DNA of 64,000 nucleotides from Monomorium pharaonis (Eukaryota > Arthropoda > Insecta > Hymenoptera > Formicidae), in contig NC_050472.1 in NCBI RefSeq assembly GCF_013373865.1, positions 18,846,636 through 18,910,635 on the forward strand, in the 5' to 3' direction. The notes beneath the pieces are model-generated. The model did no database searches. It worked only from the letters and a program-made list of their open reading frames with translations, and had not been told where the DNA came from. This document shows positions 11,501-24,480 of this stretch, piece by piece. Made by a program: the position numbers and the translations under genes. Each line of letters begins with the position of its first letter. Position 1 is the first letter of the stretch.

Positions 11501-12722
11501 AAAAGATCGTTGCAGAATGCGCAAAGTTTTCCCAATTGAAGGCAATGAATTCGAGGGTAATCTTTTAAAGGCGGGGTTTGGACTCTCGCGATCCAACGGA
11601 GAGTTAATGGGGTCGCGCGGGCCAGTAGACAAGGTTGCTCCAGGCGGAGAGCCGGGAGTTGGAAGACTGAGACTGGCTCTGCAGGAATCTGCATAACAAA
11701 ACGCGCAATTAATAAAGTTCTGCGGTGTAGAGGGCACCGACAAAAGAGCGTTTCGTCCTTTCAAGCTCGCTCCTGCAACCTTCCTCTTCCGCCTGTTCGC
11801 CTTCTTCTTCTCCTCCTCTTCCGCGCTCCTTCTCAGAGTACCGACGCCAACGCGGTGCAAACCAAGTCAAAGAGGGGCGATGGACGGGCAGGAAGCGGGA
11901 GGGGGGTATAGAGAGGTGGCGCCCATCGCGGGCCTGGGGCTAAATAAGTCAGGCTTTGTAAGGAATCCTCGGTGAAACTTCGCAATCTTCGCTATGCGCA
12001 CGCCGCGGAACTGTGATCGACGGAAAACACCAGCGTACTTTCCATCGTCGCGTCGCCCCCAGGTCGCTAGAACTTTGGCCGCCAACGGCAATTGTTATAA
12101 CATTTAGACAAACGGCTAGAAAAACGGCAAGATACTGCACAGATGGATCACCATTGACATAGATACGTTTATCGATGACATAGATATGTATATTGAGAAA
12201 TTTTAATAAAATCCTAGAACCTTTTGTACACACACAGACCTTGTTTCTACACGCGGAAGAAAAAGTTGAGTGCAACAGCAAAAATCTGTGTGTGGCAGGT
12301 AAATTTCAGTCGTAACGTATGAATATTAGCTAAAACTTTAGTAACGTAATTAAATTTAATTAGCCATTGGCATTATTAGTAAGAATCACAAAAATTTAGG
12401 TAGTTGGTTTAATAAATAGTGGTACATATTGCAGCCATTAACTGCAATTTTATTATAGGAAATACAAGTTTGGATATTTCTAATATTATTGTAGATTTGA
12501 ATATCAAGTTTCAGAGAATTCATTTTTAAGCAGAAATAAACGAAATTGTATTGTCCAAATTTATTTTACTTTTGGAGTTCAATCTGGGAGCTTCGACTTT
12601 AAGGAATCCTTTCATAGAATGGAATCCTCTTTAAAAACAATCGGCAATCTCTTGTGTAAAACAATTTTTTGTATATATCTTGACACAGCAGTTAGAATCG
12701 CTGGACTTTCAACCCTTATGTA

Positions 12723-12945
12723 CACTGAGAAAAAAAATTGCTAGATACAAATAAATATTTCTTTGAATAGTGCTAATAACATATTTTATAGAAAATCAAT
12801 AATATTTATTTCAAACAAGTAATATTTTCTAAATTATAGAAAACTAGTACTTGTTTTAAATAAATATTATTGATTTTCTATAAAATAATGTTATTAGTAC
12901 TATTCCAAGAAATATTTATTTGAATCTAGTTTTTTTTTCTCAGTG
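12723..12945. mobile_element. Palindromic MITE, Tc1/mariner-like (TA target site)
   Basis: 223 bp that is almost one complete hairpin. The left end CACTGAGAAAAAAAATTG is mirrored by the right end, and arms of about 100 bp match through AATAAATATTTCTT, GTGCTAATAACAT and AGAAAATCAATAATATTTAT. TA dinucleotides sit just outside each end (12721-12722 and 12946-12947), as expected for the TA duplication of Tc1/mariner transposons. No transposase. A non-autonomous element, probably mobilised in trans; high arm identity suggests fairly recent activity. Confidence 0.85.
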
Positions 12946-13079
12946 TATAACACATAAGTTCTTCTATTTATTATATTTCATGTATTAGAAATCTTGTTCA
13001 GAATAAGAATAAAAAATCTCATAATATTCTTTTTTATTGTAAATCTTTGCAATTTTACTTGTAAGAAATGTCACCTTTT

Positions 13080-13760
13080 AGCGGTACCGTTATTTACACA
13101 CAGATGAGCGACATTTGTTATGATTAGCTACATCTGCTAGCTAGAGAAAAGTACAGATTTCAGTTTGTAATCGATACAATCAGTAGTAAACAAGTAAAAC
13201 AAGTATACGTCGTTAAAAAATGTAGTGATAGTAGTAAATTCTTTTGTTGCAGTAGTAAGTATACAGTTTCAATAAATCGTAATTATAATAGTTACGTCGC
13301 TGAAATTTTTCCCTGTCGTGCAATTTGCATGTTTTCATGATAAATTCCAATCCATGCAACACGTTGCATCGATGCAGCGCGACGCAACGTTTTAACAAGC
13401 ACGCAGCTTTCAGCAGCGAATCTGGCTGTTTCGTCGTTGCGCGGCTCGATATCCGAAAGTTTTCGCGCGCAAAATGCGGACCGCATTATTTATCAAACGG
13501 AGTAGGTAGTCGGCCGTGGTTTTAACGGCGGCTCCGACCCTCTCTCTGTCGTGCCCTCCAGGGTAAACAGTTTTCAGACCTCAGCATGAAGAGTCTAGCT
13601 GCTTAATATTTCAGACGACCCCTAGCTAACTTCATGCATACTTATGTCGCGACTCCTCGCGTGAGATAACCCGCGTGCGATATTCCCTGCAACGTATTCA
13701 GATAGACAGCCGGTCCATTATTTATTGTTCTTTGTTGCGCTTTGCCATTGCTAACGCACG
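13080..13760. other. GC-richer non-coding patch
   Basis: Mixed composition with several CpG-rich segments (13380-13560). Frames of 61-66 codons on both strands overlap one another and match nothing I recognise. Possibly regulatory. Confidence 0.35.
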
Positions 13761-14097
13761 CATAATTCGTTATGGCTCATATGCTTTTTTTTAATGACTG
13801 CGAATACAAATGCACTCCTAAAAGAAAAGTACTTCTTTAGTATTCTGTTTTACAAGTACTGACGATACAACCTTGAATAAATATCGTTAGACAAACGATA
13901 TGTGTATATCTTATTGTCTCAAGCTTCGTAATTTTATTACTGTATTTTAGATTCGATGTAACTTAAACTAATAATTCTGTGCTTCTTGAACAATTTTGAA
14001 TTTTTATGTTCGTTAAATTATATAAAATACATGACATGCGATAGTTTCGATTTCAATATTAGATACACGAAAGTTGGAGATTTGAGAGGCTAACCCT

Positions 14098-14243
14098 AAA
14101 AATGTAATACTACATAGTATTAAATTGACCAGTAACTATTATTTATTTTTAGTATTTAGTATTGAAATTAACAATAGTGCTTTTAATACTTAAAATAAGT
14201 AATAATTATTGGCTAATTTAATGCTGTTTAGTATTACATTTTT
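14098..14243. mobile_element. Palindromic MITE (AAAATGTAATAC family), copy 1
   Basis: About 146 bp with terminal inverted repeats AAAAATGTAATAC. The matching arms continue through TATTAAATTGACCAGTAA and its mirrored counterpart AATTATTGGCTAATTTAATG. It shares sequence and organisation with 18216-18364, so it is a repeated family. No coding capacity. Confidence 0.8.
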
Positions 14244-14259
14244 ATAACTTTTATGTATT

Positions 14260-16340
14260 TCCCAACGTCCTTGCATGCTGCGCCATTTGATTCTTATAAT
14301 ACATAAGCAACTGTAATTGAGCTGTAAAATTAGGAGAAATTTGGTACCAATATAGTGAAAAAAAAATTTTGTCAAATTAATATGACATTTGATAAACTTT
14401 TAATTTCCAATATTAGAACCAATTTCTTTCGTTTATTGTGCTGTCACCATTACATAATCTGCAGTGTGCTTCAGCTATATTATATCTTAATGTAATATTT
14501 ATAACAGATTTTTATATTTAAGATCATCTTAAGTATTGTCTTAAACTACCATCAACCAATCGGAGTTATTTTAGTATCGTAAAAAAACATTACTTCACGA
14601 TTTTGAAACAAGATTTGACTATAAGTACTAGTTTCAGATGAAAATATAAAGCAAGCTACTCGATATGTAACTTATCAACCTTTACTTAGCAAAATCTCTT
14701 CTTTATGAATGATATATCAACAAAACTTTTTTTTATTTTATAGCTCAAACATGTTTATTATATCAAAATTAATACAAAGATACGCTGCATAAAAAATAGG
14801 TCCATACTTGAGAATTGCCTCTCAAAAAAATCTTTGAAATATTTTTGTACATACTTAATATGATGTAAAAGAAATGGAATAGAATGCTATCTTCAATTTT
14901 TGTCAACGCATGTAATGCGTGTGTAAAGTACAAAATTCTTCTCTTGTATGACTATTTTTATTTAAAAAAAAGAGTCATTTTTAACACGGACAAATCGTAG
15001 ATTAAAGAGGATTGTGAATGGTACTCCGAAATAATCTCGCTTCCATGTGGCTTTTTTTATTCGTTTTTTCGTCACGGCCATATATGAAAACGTCATCAGT
15101 CTCTGGTCGATGCAATCGCCGTCAGGTTAAACCGCGTAATAAAAATAGTAGGGCCTCTCACCCTTACCCTCCGCCACCAGGGATTCAGCCAACAATATGG
15201 CAAGATGTTTGATGACCCGATCGATCACAGCTCCCTGTCCAGCTTCCGAAGCGAAACGACACGATGTCGCGTGCACATACACGTGCTTCTAAGCAATGAG
15301 ACGCGAAACGAGATCGAAACTCCATCGCCGAATATCAACGTGCGACTGATGAACATTTCTCATCTTTCCTTTCGCGATCGATTGATCGATCTTCAGCGAT
15401 TATTCCTTACGGAAAAGATTTTTTTCATTTTTATTTTTGTTTATACAAAAATATATATAGATAATATTTTCTGCATTCTATATTTGCTTGTGTGTGTGTA
15501 TATATTTTTTTTCACTATAATTTTATATATATAGTATGCAATTAAACTGTATAAATATTAAATTTTATTTTTAGGCAAAAATTTAAAATTTTCAAAAATG
15601 CTGATATTTATTATATTTATGTAAGACTGAACATAATCAAGTAAGTCAAAATGCTTTTAAAAATTTTTATTTAATTGCTATTAATTTTCCGTAAATTAAT
15701 TGAATAAAAGACCTAAATAAAACAAAGATTTATTTTTTTTTAAATAAATGATTTATTATAAAAAAACATAAACAAAAATCTGTTAATTTCTGTGAAAAAT
15801 AAAACTTTATATATACGCTTGCTTATATTTTGAAAAAAAAACAACAGTTTTGGAACACCTAGGGTTAGTTTAACCTTAAATACATAATTTATGAAGAGTT
15901 AATAAACTATAATTATGTTTATACTTTAATTCTTTCCTTTCTTGTGTTTGTTCTTTTTGACTTCCTTATTACACATTTATCTAAAATGCACTTAAAACTG
16001 ATTGAAAAACCAAGAATTAAAAAATAAAAAAGAATTAAAAAATTATTTCTTCATATAAAAATTCATATAATCATATCATCATATAATCATATTCATTCAT
16101 ATAAAAAATAATAATGTATCCAGTGTAATATGCAGCGTTGTACTTAGATAAGGTTTAAAATTATCTAGATAAAAATATGATAATATTTTTTAAATAATTT
16201 TAAAATAATATTACTAAACATGACATAGGATAGAAAACTAATATATTTGTATTTCCATTTATAAATCTACTCATATATTTCTTAAAAACATTCTTAAAAT
16301 TTGTTGCTGACACACCAATTCACCAATCCATCCACCCCCT
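14260..16340. other. Non-coding DNA; GC-richer patch at about 15000-15420
   Basis: AT-rich flanks with one patch of mixed composition. The patch carries 64- and 109-codon frames with no recognisable features and an AT-rich tail. No RNA gene recognised. Confidence 0.4.
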
Positions 16341-16346
16341 TCCCAA

Positions 16347-16402
16347 CACGCGCGCGCGCGCGCGCGTGCACACACACATACACACACACACACACACACA
16401 CA
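16347..16402. repeat. Compound (CG)n-(CA)n microsatellite
   Basis: An alternating CG run passes directly into a CA run. Both halves are alternating purine-pyrimidine, the composition most prone to left-handed Z-DNA. Confidence 0.95.
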
Positions 16403-16409
16403 AATGAGA

Positions 16410-18210
16410 AAATTCTGTAAACCTTCATCTTAGTACAAAATAATTGTGAATGCTTTCAAGTCTAAAAAACTTACTTTTTTTCTTTATGAAATATTTAAAC
16501 TTACTGTTATAAACAGAATATAATCATAAGACATTCTTCTATCAACTTCAGTTAGCTTCAACTTTTGAATTTTAATTTTTCAAAAAGCAAATTAAGCTTA
16601 TTTTTACAAGAACTTTTTTACGGCATTGTACTGACAATGAGTATAAAAAATTTAAATAAAATAAAATTTGTAATCTTGAAGACAAATAAATGTAACTGTA
16701 AGTATGTTTTAAAAAGCATTTAATTGTAAAAAAATAAAATAATAAATTTTGTTAACGTAGTATTACTAAAATAAATAAAATTTTTGTAATCTGTCGTAAA
16801 GCTATAAAATTTAATATATAAGAACATGCCAAATAAAAAATAAAACAATTTTATTCCTAAGATTTTTATTGTTATATGCATAATTATTAATATTTAATAG
16901 AAAATTTTTCAGCTTCATTACTTTCCATATCTAAATCTAGTTCACCTGTATCATTTAAAATGACATTACTTACTTATGATATGTATTGACTTTAATTAAA
17001 ATTTTCATACAAATTTTGGTAATACCAAAGCATTCAAAAGGTTTACCAAAATTTATAATATTATCAGTCACTAAACAATTTTAAATACAACATTCTAAAT
17101 TGAATTTTGTCAACATATGTTATATAACTAAAGTAATATTTTTGTAACCATGATTATAAAAATCTCTTACAACTCAATATATAGGACTCTTTTTTATGTA
17201 AAAGAAATAAAAAAGAATTGTCACGCCTAAATAACTTTGTTAACATAACATGATCAAAGATCAGCAATTACAAACATAAACTTAATTTTTTAATAATTGT
17301 TTCAAGATAATTTTATTTTTTTGTACGGATTCCTAATTTCAGTGAATAAAACACTTTTTTACAGGTCGAATTTTTTTCAGGCTTATTATTAGTATAACTG
17401 TTAATCCACAAATATTAAATTTCTAAATAACAGTTAGTAAATACTGTTTAAAAAACGCATTTTTTCAATTAAGTAAATTAAAATTAATTCTATCTATAAG
17501 TAATTAAAAAGAAATAATTTGTATTAAATATTTATTAAGAAAATATTTATTAAAAAAATATTGATATCTAAAAATATTTTTTAAACATGTACATATATAA
17601 TAATGTTTATCTGCTTGCTGTAATAGGCAGTTTATTTTTTATCAGTAATATAATACTTATCAAAGTATGTAGCAACAGCTTTATGTGTGTTATTACGCTT
17701 TTTTGTTTTTTGATCTTTTTAATTTTCTTTTTTTCATTAACTAAAGATGTATTCTTTAAAAAAAATTTTCTAAAAAAAATTTTTTTATGTTTTTGTTTAT
17801 ATTAGGAACATAAATAAAAATTTTTAAAGTTTTAAAATAAAAAAAGTATATAACTAAAATTATAATGACTAAAGTTCTTTGTTTTAGAAGTTTTCGAACC
17901 GTTAAAAAATTCTAAAGCAATTACGACTATTGCACAACTATTTCCTAATTTGTGCAATCCTTTATTATAAATTTGAAAAAGTTTCCTTTTAAGGTAATGA
18001 TAAATTCTCTTGTTAAGATAAGAATAAGAACAATACTTCATTCTTGTTATCCATATTACCATCGATTTTATCATTAATTGTAGAGATTAAGATATCTGCT
18101 TATTTTATATCTTGAAAACTTGTGAAAATTAAACACATTATGAGTCAAATTTTGTTGATTCTTAAGCTAACGTAAGGTCAAATTTGCTGTTGAAATCTAT
18201 TGGATTTACT
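16410..18210. other. AT-rich non-coding stretch
   Basis: No gene, RNA or clear repeat recognised. The 72- and 80-codon frames are Phe/Ile/Lys-rich chance frames. Confidence 0.55.
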
Positions 18211-18215
18211 TTCTT

Positions 18216-18364
18216 TATAAAAATGTAATACTGGATTTACTTCATTAAATTAACCAGTAATTATTACTTATTTTTAGTATTAAAAGTACTAACAACAATT
18301 TAAATGCTTAAAATAAGTATTAATTACAGATCAATTTAAGACTACTTAGTATTACACTTTTATA
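18216..18364. mobile_element. Palindromic MITE (AAAATGTAATAC family), copy 2
   Basis: 149 bp with ends TATAAAAATGTAATAC and its near-exact complement at 18349-18364. Interior blocks ATTAAATTAACCAGTAAT and AATTACAGATCAATTTAA mirror each other. Clearly the same family as 14098-14243. Confidence 0.8.
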
Positions 18365-18458
18365 AAAGTTATCTTTATATGGTGTACGAAAATATTATAA
18401 AAAATTATATAACAGCATTAATAAACGCTTCCCGAATGAAGTCTAACGTTAAAGCGGA

Positions 18459-18581
18459 GTATTCAATACACAAAAGTCGCAAATTGATTGCAACAGTGTT
18501 ATAACAGTAAATAATACTATTGCTTCTGATTGGCTGTCGCGATAGAATTGCAATCAATTTGCGATTGTATTGTAGAACCTG
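18459..18581. mobile_element. Short inverted-repeat element
   Basis: A perfect 17-bp inverted repeat, TCGCAAATTGATTGCAA, at 18477-18493 and 18548-18564. Looser similarity continues outwards (TATTCAATACA against TACAATACAA). A 54-bp unpaired centre separates the arms. MITE-like, but only one copy is seen in this window and no target duplication is clear. Confidence 0.55.
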
Positions 18582-18599
18582 CAAAACTTTAACTTACAT

Positions 18600-19740
18600 A
18601 ATTTGAAAAGGATAACATTCCTAAAGTGAAGATAAAGATAATATTCTTTGAGTCTCTGAAATATATTCTAATAATTTAGATTGAGATAAGATAAATTATT
18701 TCTTTATTTAAAGGACGGCAAATACTGATAACATGTCACGTTTTAATTTAATTTAAGCACACGTTATTAAATTGTAATTTTAGAATATTCTATTTATATT
18801 TTTCTTATATTAACATTATTATGGATAAAAATTTACAAAAAATTCTTTTTACATTTTTAACAATTCTTTTTATACTTTTTTCCACTTTATAAGTGTTAAA
18901 ATAATTAAACTAACACTATTTTAATGTAAATAAAATTTTATTAAATATTAGATTATCAACATTTTAGTAATAAAAATAATATTAAACTTGAATTGACATT
19001 TGGCTGAAAATTTATTCACAGTAACATTTTAGGATAAAATATAAGACTCAAATATAAAGCTGTCATATCCCTTAAGCTCTTTGTTAATTTATTGAATTCA
19101 AAATTAATTATTATTAATTATATTCATATATTATTAATCATGTTAGTTGTAAAGTAGAAAATAGGAGATGATATCTTAAAAATAATTCAATCATACCTAT
19201 CTGAATCGTATTGCAAAACAATTGTACTAGCATTAGGATTAATATCGAAAACGTTAATTATTCAATTACAATAGGATCGACATAATGACCTATTGCTGAA
19301 TAACGATAAAGTGTAAACGGAATATGTTGATGTTAAGTATGAATGTGTGCGCGGCAAACGGACAAATGCTGGCACAATAGCGGAATTATCATTTATTCCA
19401 AATTATCGATTAGCATTGATGCATTGTGTTGCTTTCGGCGAAGTATCTGTCTGATGTGGAACTAAATGTATGCATTAAAGAACGACAGCCTCCTCGCGGC
19501 TCCGGAAGATAAGCAATTCTCAGTCGCGAAATTGGGCAATTTTTCTGTATTTTGTTTACGCAACCGTGCCTATGCATTATTCCCCGGCGCCACTGTCTGA
19601 TGTCTTTTGCATTGTTAATAGCAGGAAGAGCATGAGCGCGCGCGGAATCAAGTATACACGCAAAACGCATCGTGCGTGTATACGCGATAGAGACATGCAG
19701 TTTTATACGAGAGTGAAAAATATTTTCTTATTAGTGCATC
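18600..19740. other. Non-coding DNA; GC-richer patch at about 19320-19680
   Basis: AT-rich to about 19300, then a mixed-composition patch. Its frames (86 and 73 codons, opposite strands) overlap and are not recognised. Confidence 0.4.
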
Positions 19741-19750
19741 AACTTCCTGG

Positions 19751-19818
19751 AAAGAGAAGAGAGAAAGAGAGAAGAAGAGAGAGATAGATAGATAGATAGA
19801 TAGATAAATAAAGAGGGG

Positions 19819-19886
<68 letters not shown>
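19751..19886. repeat. Compound (GA)n-(GATA)n-(GA)n microsatellite
   Basis: Interrupted GA repeats, a short GATA block (about 19784-19806), a G-run, then about 65 bp of nearly pure GA. Confidence 0.95.
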
Positions 19887-20288
19887 TCATTGAACGCAGA
19901 TGTAGGAGAACATATTTACGCACGCACACATTCTCTTTGATTGCTTCGCAATATGATTCTCCGCAACATACTTCCGAGAAATAATAGAATATTAATATTT
20001 TATGCCTCTCTACTGACTCAAAGGAACGCTTGTCACAGATGATGAAAAATAACACTTGATTCTTTCACGGAAAGATAACAACGTTCAACGCATTTAAAAT
20101 AATGAGTAAGCGATATCTTTGTGGAATTCAAAAGACTTGCGAGAAATTATTCAATCGTCATGATAAATTATTTGTAAAATGTAATCTATGTGTGTATCAT
20201 CATATAAATAAAATTTATATCAATATGCATGTACGTATATTTATTTATTTAACTATTTGTTATGTAATTTAAGATTGTGTGATGTATA

Positions 20289-20499
20289 TACTGAGAAAAA
20301 AAATGTTAATTTGACTTAATTTTTCAACTTAATTAAATTTTGTCAATTTAAATATTTATGCATTTAACTTAAATACATAAAATATTTAAACTTCAATTTA
20401 ACTATTTATATATTTGACTGAAATATACATATAAATAGTCAAATTGAAGAAATTTAATCAAGTTGAAAAATTAGTCAAATTAACAACTTTTTTTCAGTA
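20289..20499. mobile_element. Palindromic MITE with TACTGA(G)AAAAAAA ends
   Basis: 211 bp. The left end TACTGAGAAAAAAAATG is mirrored by the right end. The arms then match through TTAATTTGACTTAATTTTTC and onward almost to the centre (ATTTAAATA and TATTTAAACT). The ends resemble those of the 12723-12945 element although the interiors differ, so they are probably substrates of the same or a related transposase. Confidence 0.8.
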
Positions 20500-20639
20500 G
20501 ACTTACTCTTATAATAAAATTATTTTAATAAGAATTTTTAGCTTTCTTTGATACAGCTGTTTCGCAGTTCATATTTTCTACTTCATACCTTATTATGCAA
20601 CAGACTAGTATCTCAGATACACAATCATTTTTATCTTCT

Positions 20640-23600
20640 GAGACTAGTATAAATAATCAAAAAGAAGATATTGTTACATACACGTTCGTACAGCTCGGTA
20701 TTGTCGCATGAGAAATGGCAGACATTCGAAAGCTCATGGCACGCACACTGTACGCGATTTCGGCGCGATGCGATGGTCGAGATAGTGCGAGATGACTGAC
20801 TGTACCATATCTACTTCCGTCCTTGAAAAATGATCGCATTGTCAAAATACCGTCTGACTTGGTCCCTCACCTGTGTCCCTCACTTCGTTATTTTTCTTTA
20901 TACTCGTCTATGTTTCCTATTTTTTCTTATAAATTATTCCCCAAAAGGACAAAAAGCTTTAGACGGGAATGAGAATTGTACAAATGACTTCCCAAATTAT
21001 TAATATTGCTATTCTTGGCTATTTTTTTCTTAATTTATGCGAATTAAATATCTAATATAGTATTTGAACAAAAATGTGATAAAAACGAGAGAAATTCTCT
21101 TTGGAATAACTAATCATATTAAAAATAAGAAATAACATGTATCAAAAATATAATATTATGAAATAAAATATTGTAATGTAAAACAATACAAAATAAATGT
21201 AGATCAATTGTATATACGGAATTAAACTTTCGTACATATTATAAATAAAAATATAACAAACGGATATTGTTTATATTATTAAAATATTGTTTTATGAAGA
21301 TTATTTCAATTTTACATTAGCATTCACGCACATTTTTCTCTAGTACCAGTCTTGAAAAATGGTTTCACTGTCAAAAATAGCTTACACACAACTTTGTCAC
21401 CTGCTCTTTCCTCATAATTCTTTTTTATGTACCAGTTGTTGCACACATGTACAGTGCATAGCTTATTTTAAAAGTGTTTTAAAAGTGTTTTGGAGCACTT
21501 TATCAAACAGGATGTATAAAAAAATGATTTGTAACGTAAGTGTCAAATAATATGCGTATCAGTACAGTAATTCGTCGAATTGATAATAGCATGTTTGATA
21601 ATACGTATGTTAGTCTCACAGTAATGTTATTGATTGTAAAAATTTTCTACTATCAATATAATAACAAGTACAATTACAAGAAATTATCTATGCATTTTAT
21701 AATTGCAAAATATGTACGATTGACGTGATAATACTGCTACACTAAGCCGCTTATGATTATATTCATAACGTGGAAGTGCAAGTGCCGCGTATGTCGCATT
21801 CTGTTCAGTTTTCATCGTGATACGTTTGAAAGCCGTCTTTTGCCAGCGAGGCAACAGGTTGCACAAGTGGAAGAGATTGCAAACTTTGCGAAGGTCAAAC
21901 GTAGTCGTGCATCGTCTTCGTTCTATCATTTACGAGAGATGAGATAACATATGTATATTGAGATAACGCGATGTCGTTTCTCTCTCATAACATGCCCACA
22001 TATGTATATATATAATTTTCTGTGCGACAATTCGAGTGACTACTCGAATACTACGTTTCAGTCAGACGATTCTTCAGAAGATATCGACCTACTCTTTTGA
22101 TTAAGAATTGATAAAAGTTGAAAGAGCGAGATTACATCAAGAACAGAAAATTAGTATTACGATTAAGTAAAGTTGATCAAAGATATCATATCGTGGCTGT
22201 TATTTTATCGTTAATTAAGAGGTAACTATTAATTAGCGAGTAAACAAAATAATAATACAAATTTCTCTGCATAATGGCGAGCAGAATAGACGGTGTATCG
22301 ATTACGTACCGTTCAATGAGATGATGTACCGGCGAATATGTACAAATAAATCTTCATAAGATAATGGAGAAACTGTTTTACTGTCCAGCGAAGTAAATGT
22401 AAACTCGCCGCTGCTGAAAACTGAACTAGCCTGCGCAAGCGGGTAATCAGAGCCAGAAACTTTGCTCAATTTAACTTTGTTAATAAGCTACTTCGACGCA
22501 TTTCTGTCGAGAATAAAATTTCCAAGATGGCTTCGGGATTGGTCGAACTTGTGCGATCCTTTAAATGAAGTTATTAACATAATCAAGCGTCATAGCTAAG
22601 CCTCATAGTGGACTACTTAGTAGATGTTGCAATTACAACTCTAAGTAATCATGGAGTTATTAATGTTCGTGTGGGGATTCATACACGCACGAAAGGGATG
22701 ATTACTTTCTAATGCAAGAGATAGAGAGAAAGAGAAAGAAGAGTTCGCTACAAAAACCAAACAAGTTTAAAAAGTTAAATTTTCAGAAAACAAATTAATA
22801 TATGAGAATCCATTTTCAAAAATAATTAAAGAATTCTGAACACTTATTTGATTCTTACAGAAAGGTTACATGTACTATTTATAATATATTTATATTTTCT
22901 CTTTTCTGATTAATTTTTGTAGAACAAAGTTGTTTACGATGTAACATTATTGATAAAAAGAATGATTTAACGTTATAATCTTGAGTTTTTTTTTAATGGA
23001 CTTGTTTGATTTTAGAAAGTCTTCAACTAAATGACACGATAACAAATATCAGAACGATATAAAGCAAGAGTCAGCAAATAGTACTAAAAAGATATTCAAG
23101 ATGATAAAAAGTGTATCAAAGTGCAATATTTCTTATTATAAGAAATAACGCATACCATATATGTTTTAATTCGTCAAGACGGATAATTTATCGTAATTGC
23201 AAACGGTTGGTATTGCAACGATTTTATCACCACTTAACAAGGTTGCAAATGAATGTCTTGCCTAGAGGAAGAATTATTGACCGGACAGCTAGACAGGAAC
23301 ATCCATGATACTCATCAAGCTAATACAGCGAACGCAAAGTGAAGTATGGCCTTTAGATCTGAGTACTTCCTCGTAATATAGTAGATTGATGACTCTGGTG
23401 TTTGTACTCATCGCATTAATGCACACACGCCGTATCATGAATTTACCAGTTCGCCGAATGGAGCTTTATTACACCGCACATCGATCGAAAAGCACGAAGT
23501 CTAAATATGCAATTACTATTTTTTTACCATTAAACAAAATGACATGGAGATGTTGCGATATTTTTCTTTTGAAGGCGAACGAACGAAGAAATATTATGCC

Positions 23601-24480
23601 ATTATTTTTAAATTTTATATTTTTATATTGATACATCATACAACAGATATTTATGGATTATTAATTTACTTACATAAGTTACACGATGGACATGGATAGA
23701 GAAATTGTCGTATCACGTTTGTTAATAATGCTTATATAGTTTTCAGAAGAGTAGCGTCTTTATAGTGGCAGTTAAACTTGTAATCAAATTTTGTTAAAAG
23801 CAGGTCGACTTCGTATCGACGATTAATCGTGCTCGCGTTACAACTGACTCCAATAAAATATATGCGGTTGAATCGTCGACTGTTATATCGAGTTTTACAT
23901 TCTCAGTTATAAAGCAAAATTACACGTAATGTAATTGTACGGAAAAAATTTAGCGAAATAAATGAATAATAATTTTCGAATAATTCATAACTTTTTTCAT
24001 TTTCATAATCCAACATAATAAATCTAATAACAAGATATTTAATATCATATTATTCTATACGTTGCGTGTATATATATATATGCATGATATATGACTAACG
24101 CAAATCAATGAACGTAAATGGCAAAAACATTATAATACTTATACATAAGAAAAGATCATTAATTTCATCAAAATGACAAATACTTTGTCATAAAGAATGA
24201 CTAGCGATTCTTCATAAAGTAGAGATATGATAAACAGATGCATCATACAACAATCTGAATTAAGTATATGATAATCTCCGACAATATAAACGTCATATAC
24301 GTCAAAATAAGGAATTCGTCAAGTCATCTTTGATTTCTACGATGATGTTGATAGCAGCGATTAATTAATTTAATTATCTAATAAACAAGAGTACTCTTCA
24401 AACAAGAACACAAAAATAACTTTAATTGCTAAAAAAGCTCAAGACATTCTCGTAATAAAATCGTATAAGAAAAGAGAGCA
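20640..24480. other. Mixed-composition non-coding DNA
   Basis: GC-richer patches at about 20680-20880 and 21750-22560 alternate with AT-rich DNA. Frames up to 82 codons are short, overlapping and unrecognised. No tRNA or other RNA gene seen. Confidence 0.4.

Noticed and set aside
11438..11860. 140-codon minus-strand frame
   Set aside because: Ser/Pro/Arg-rich frame created by GC-rich DNA and a GAC repeat; no recognisable family and an overlapping rival frame.
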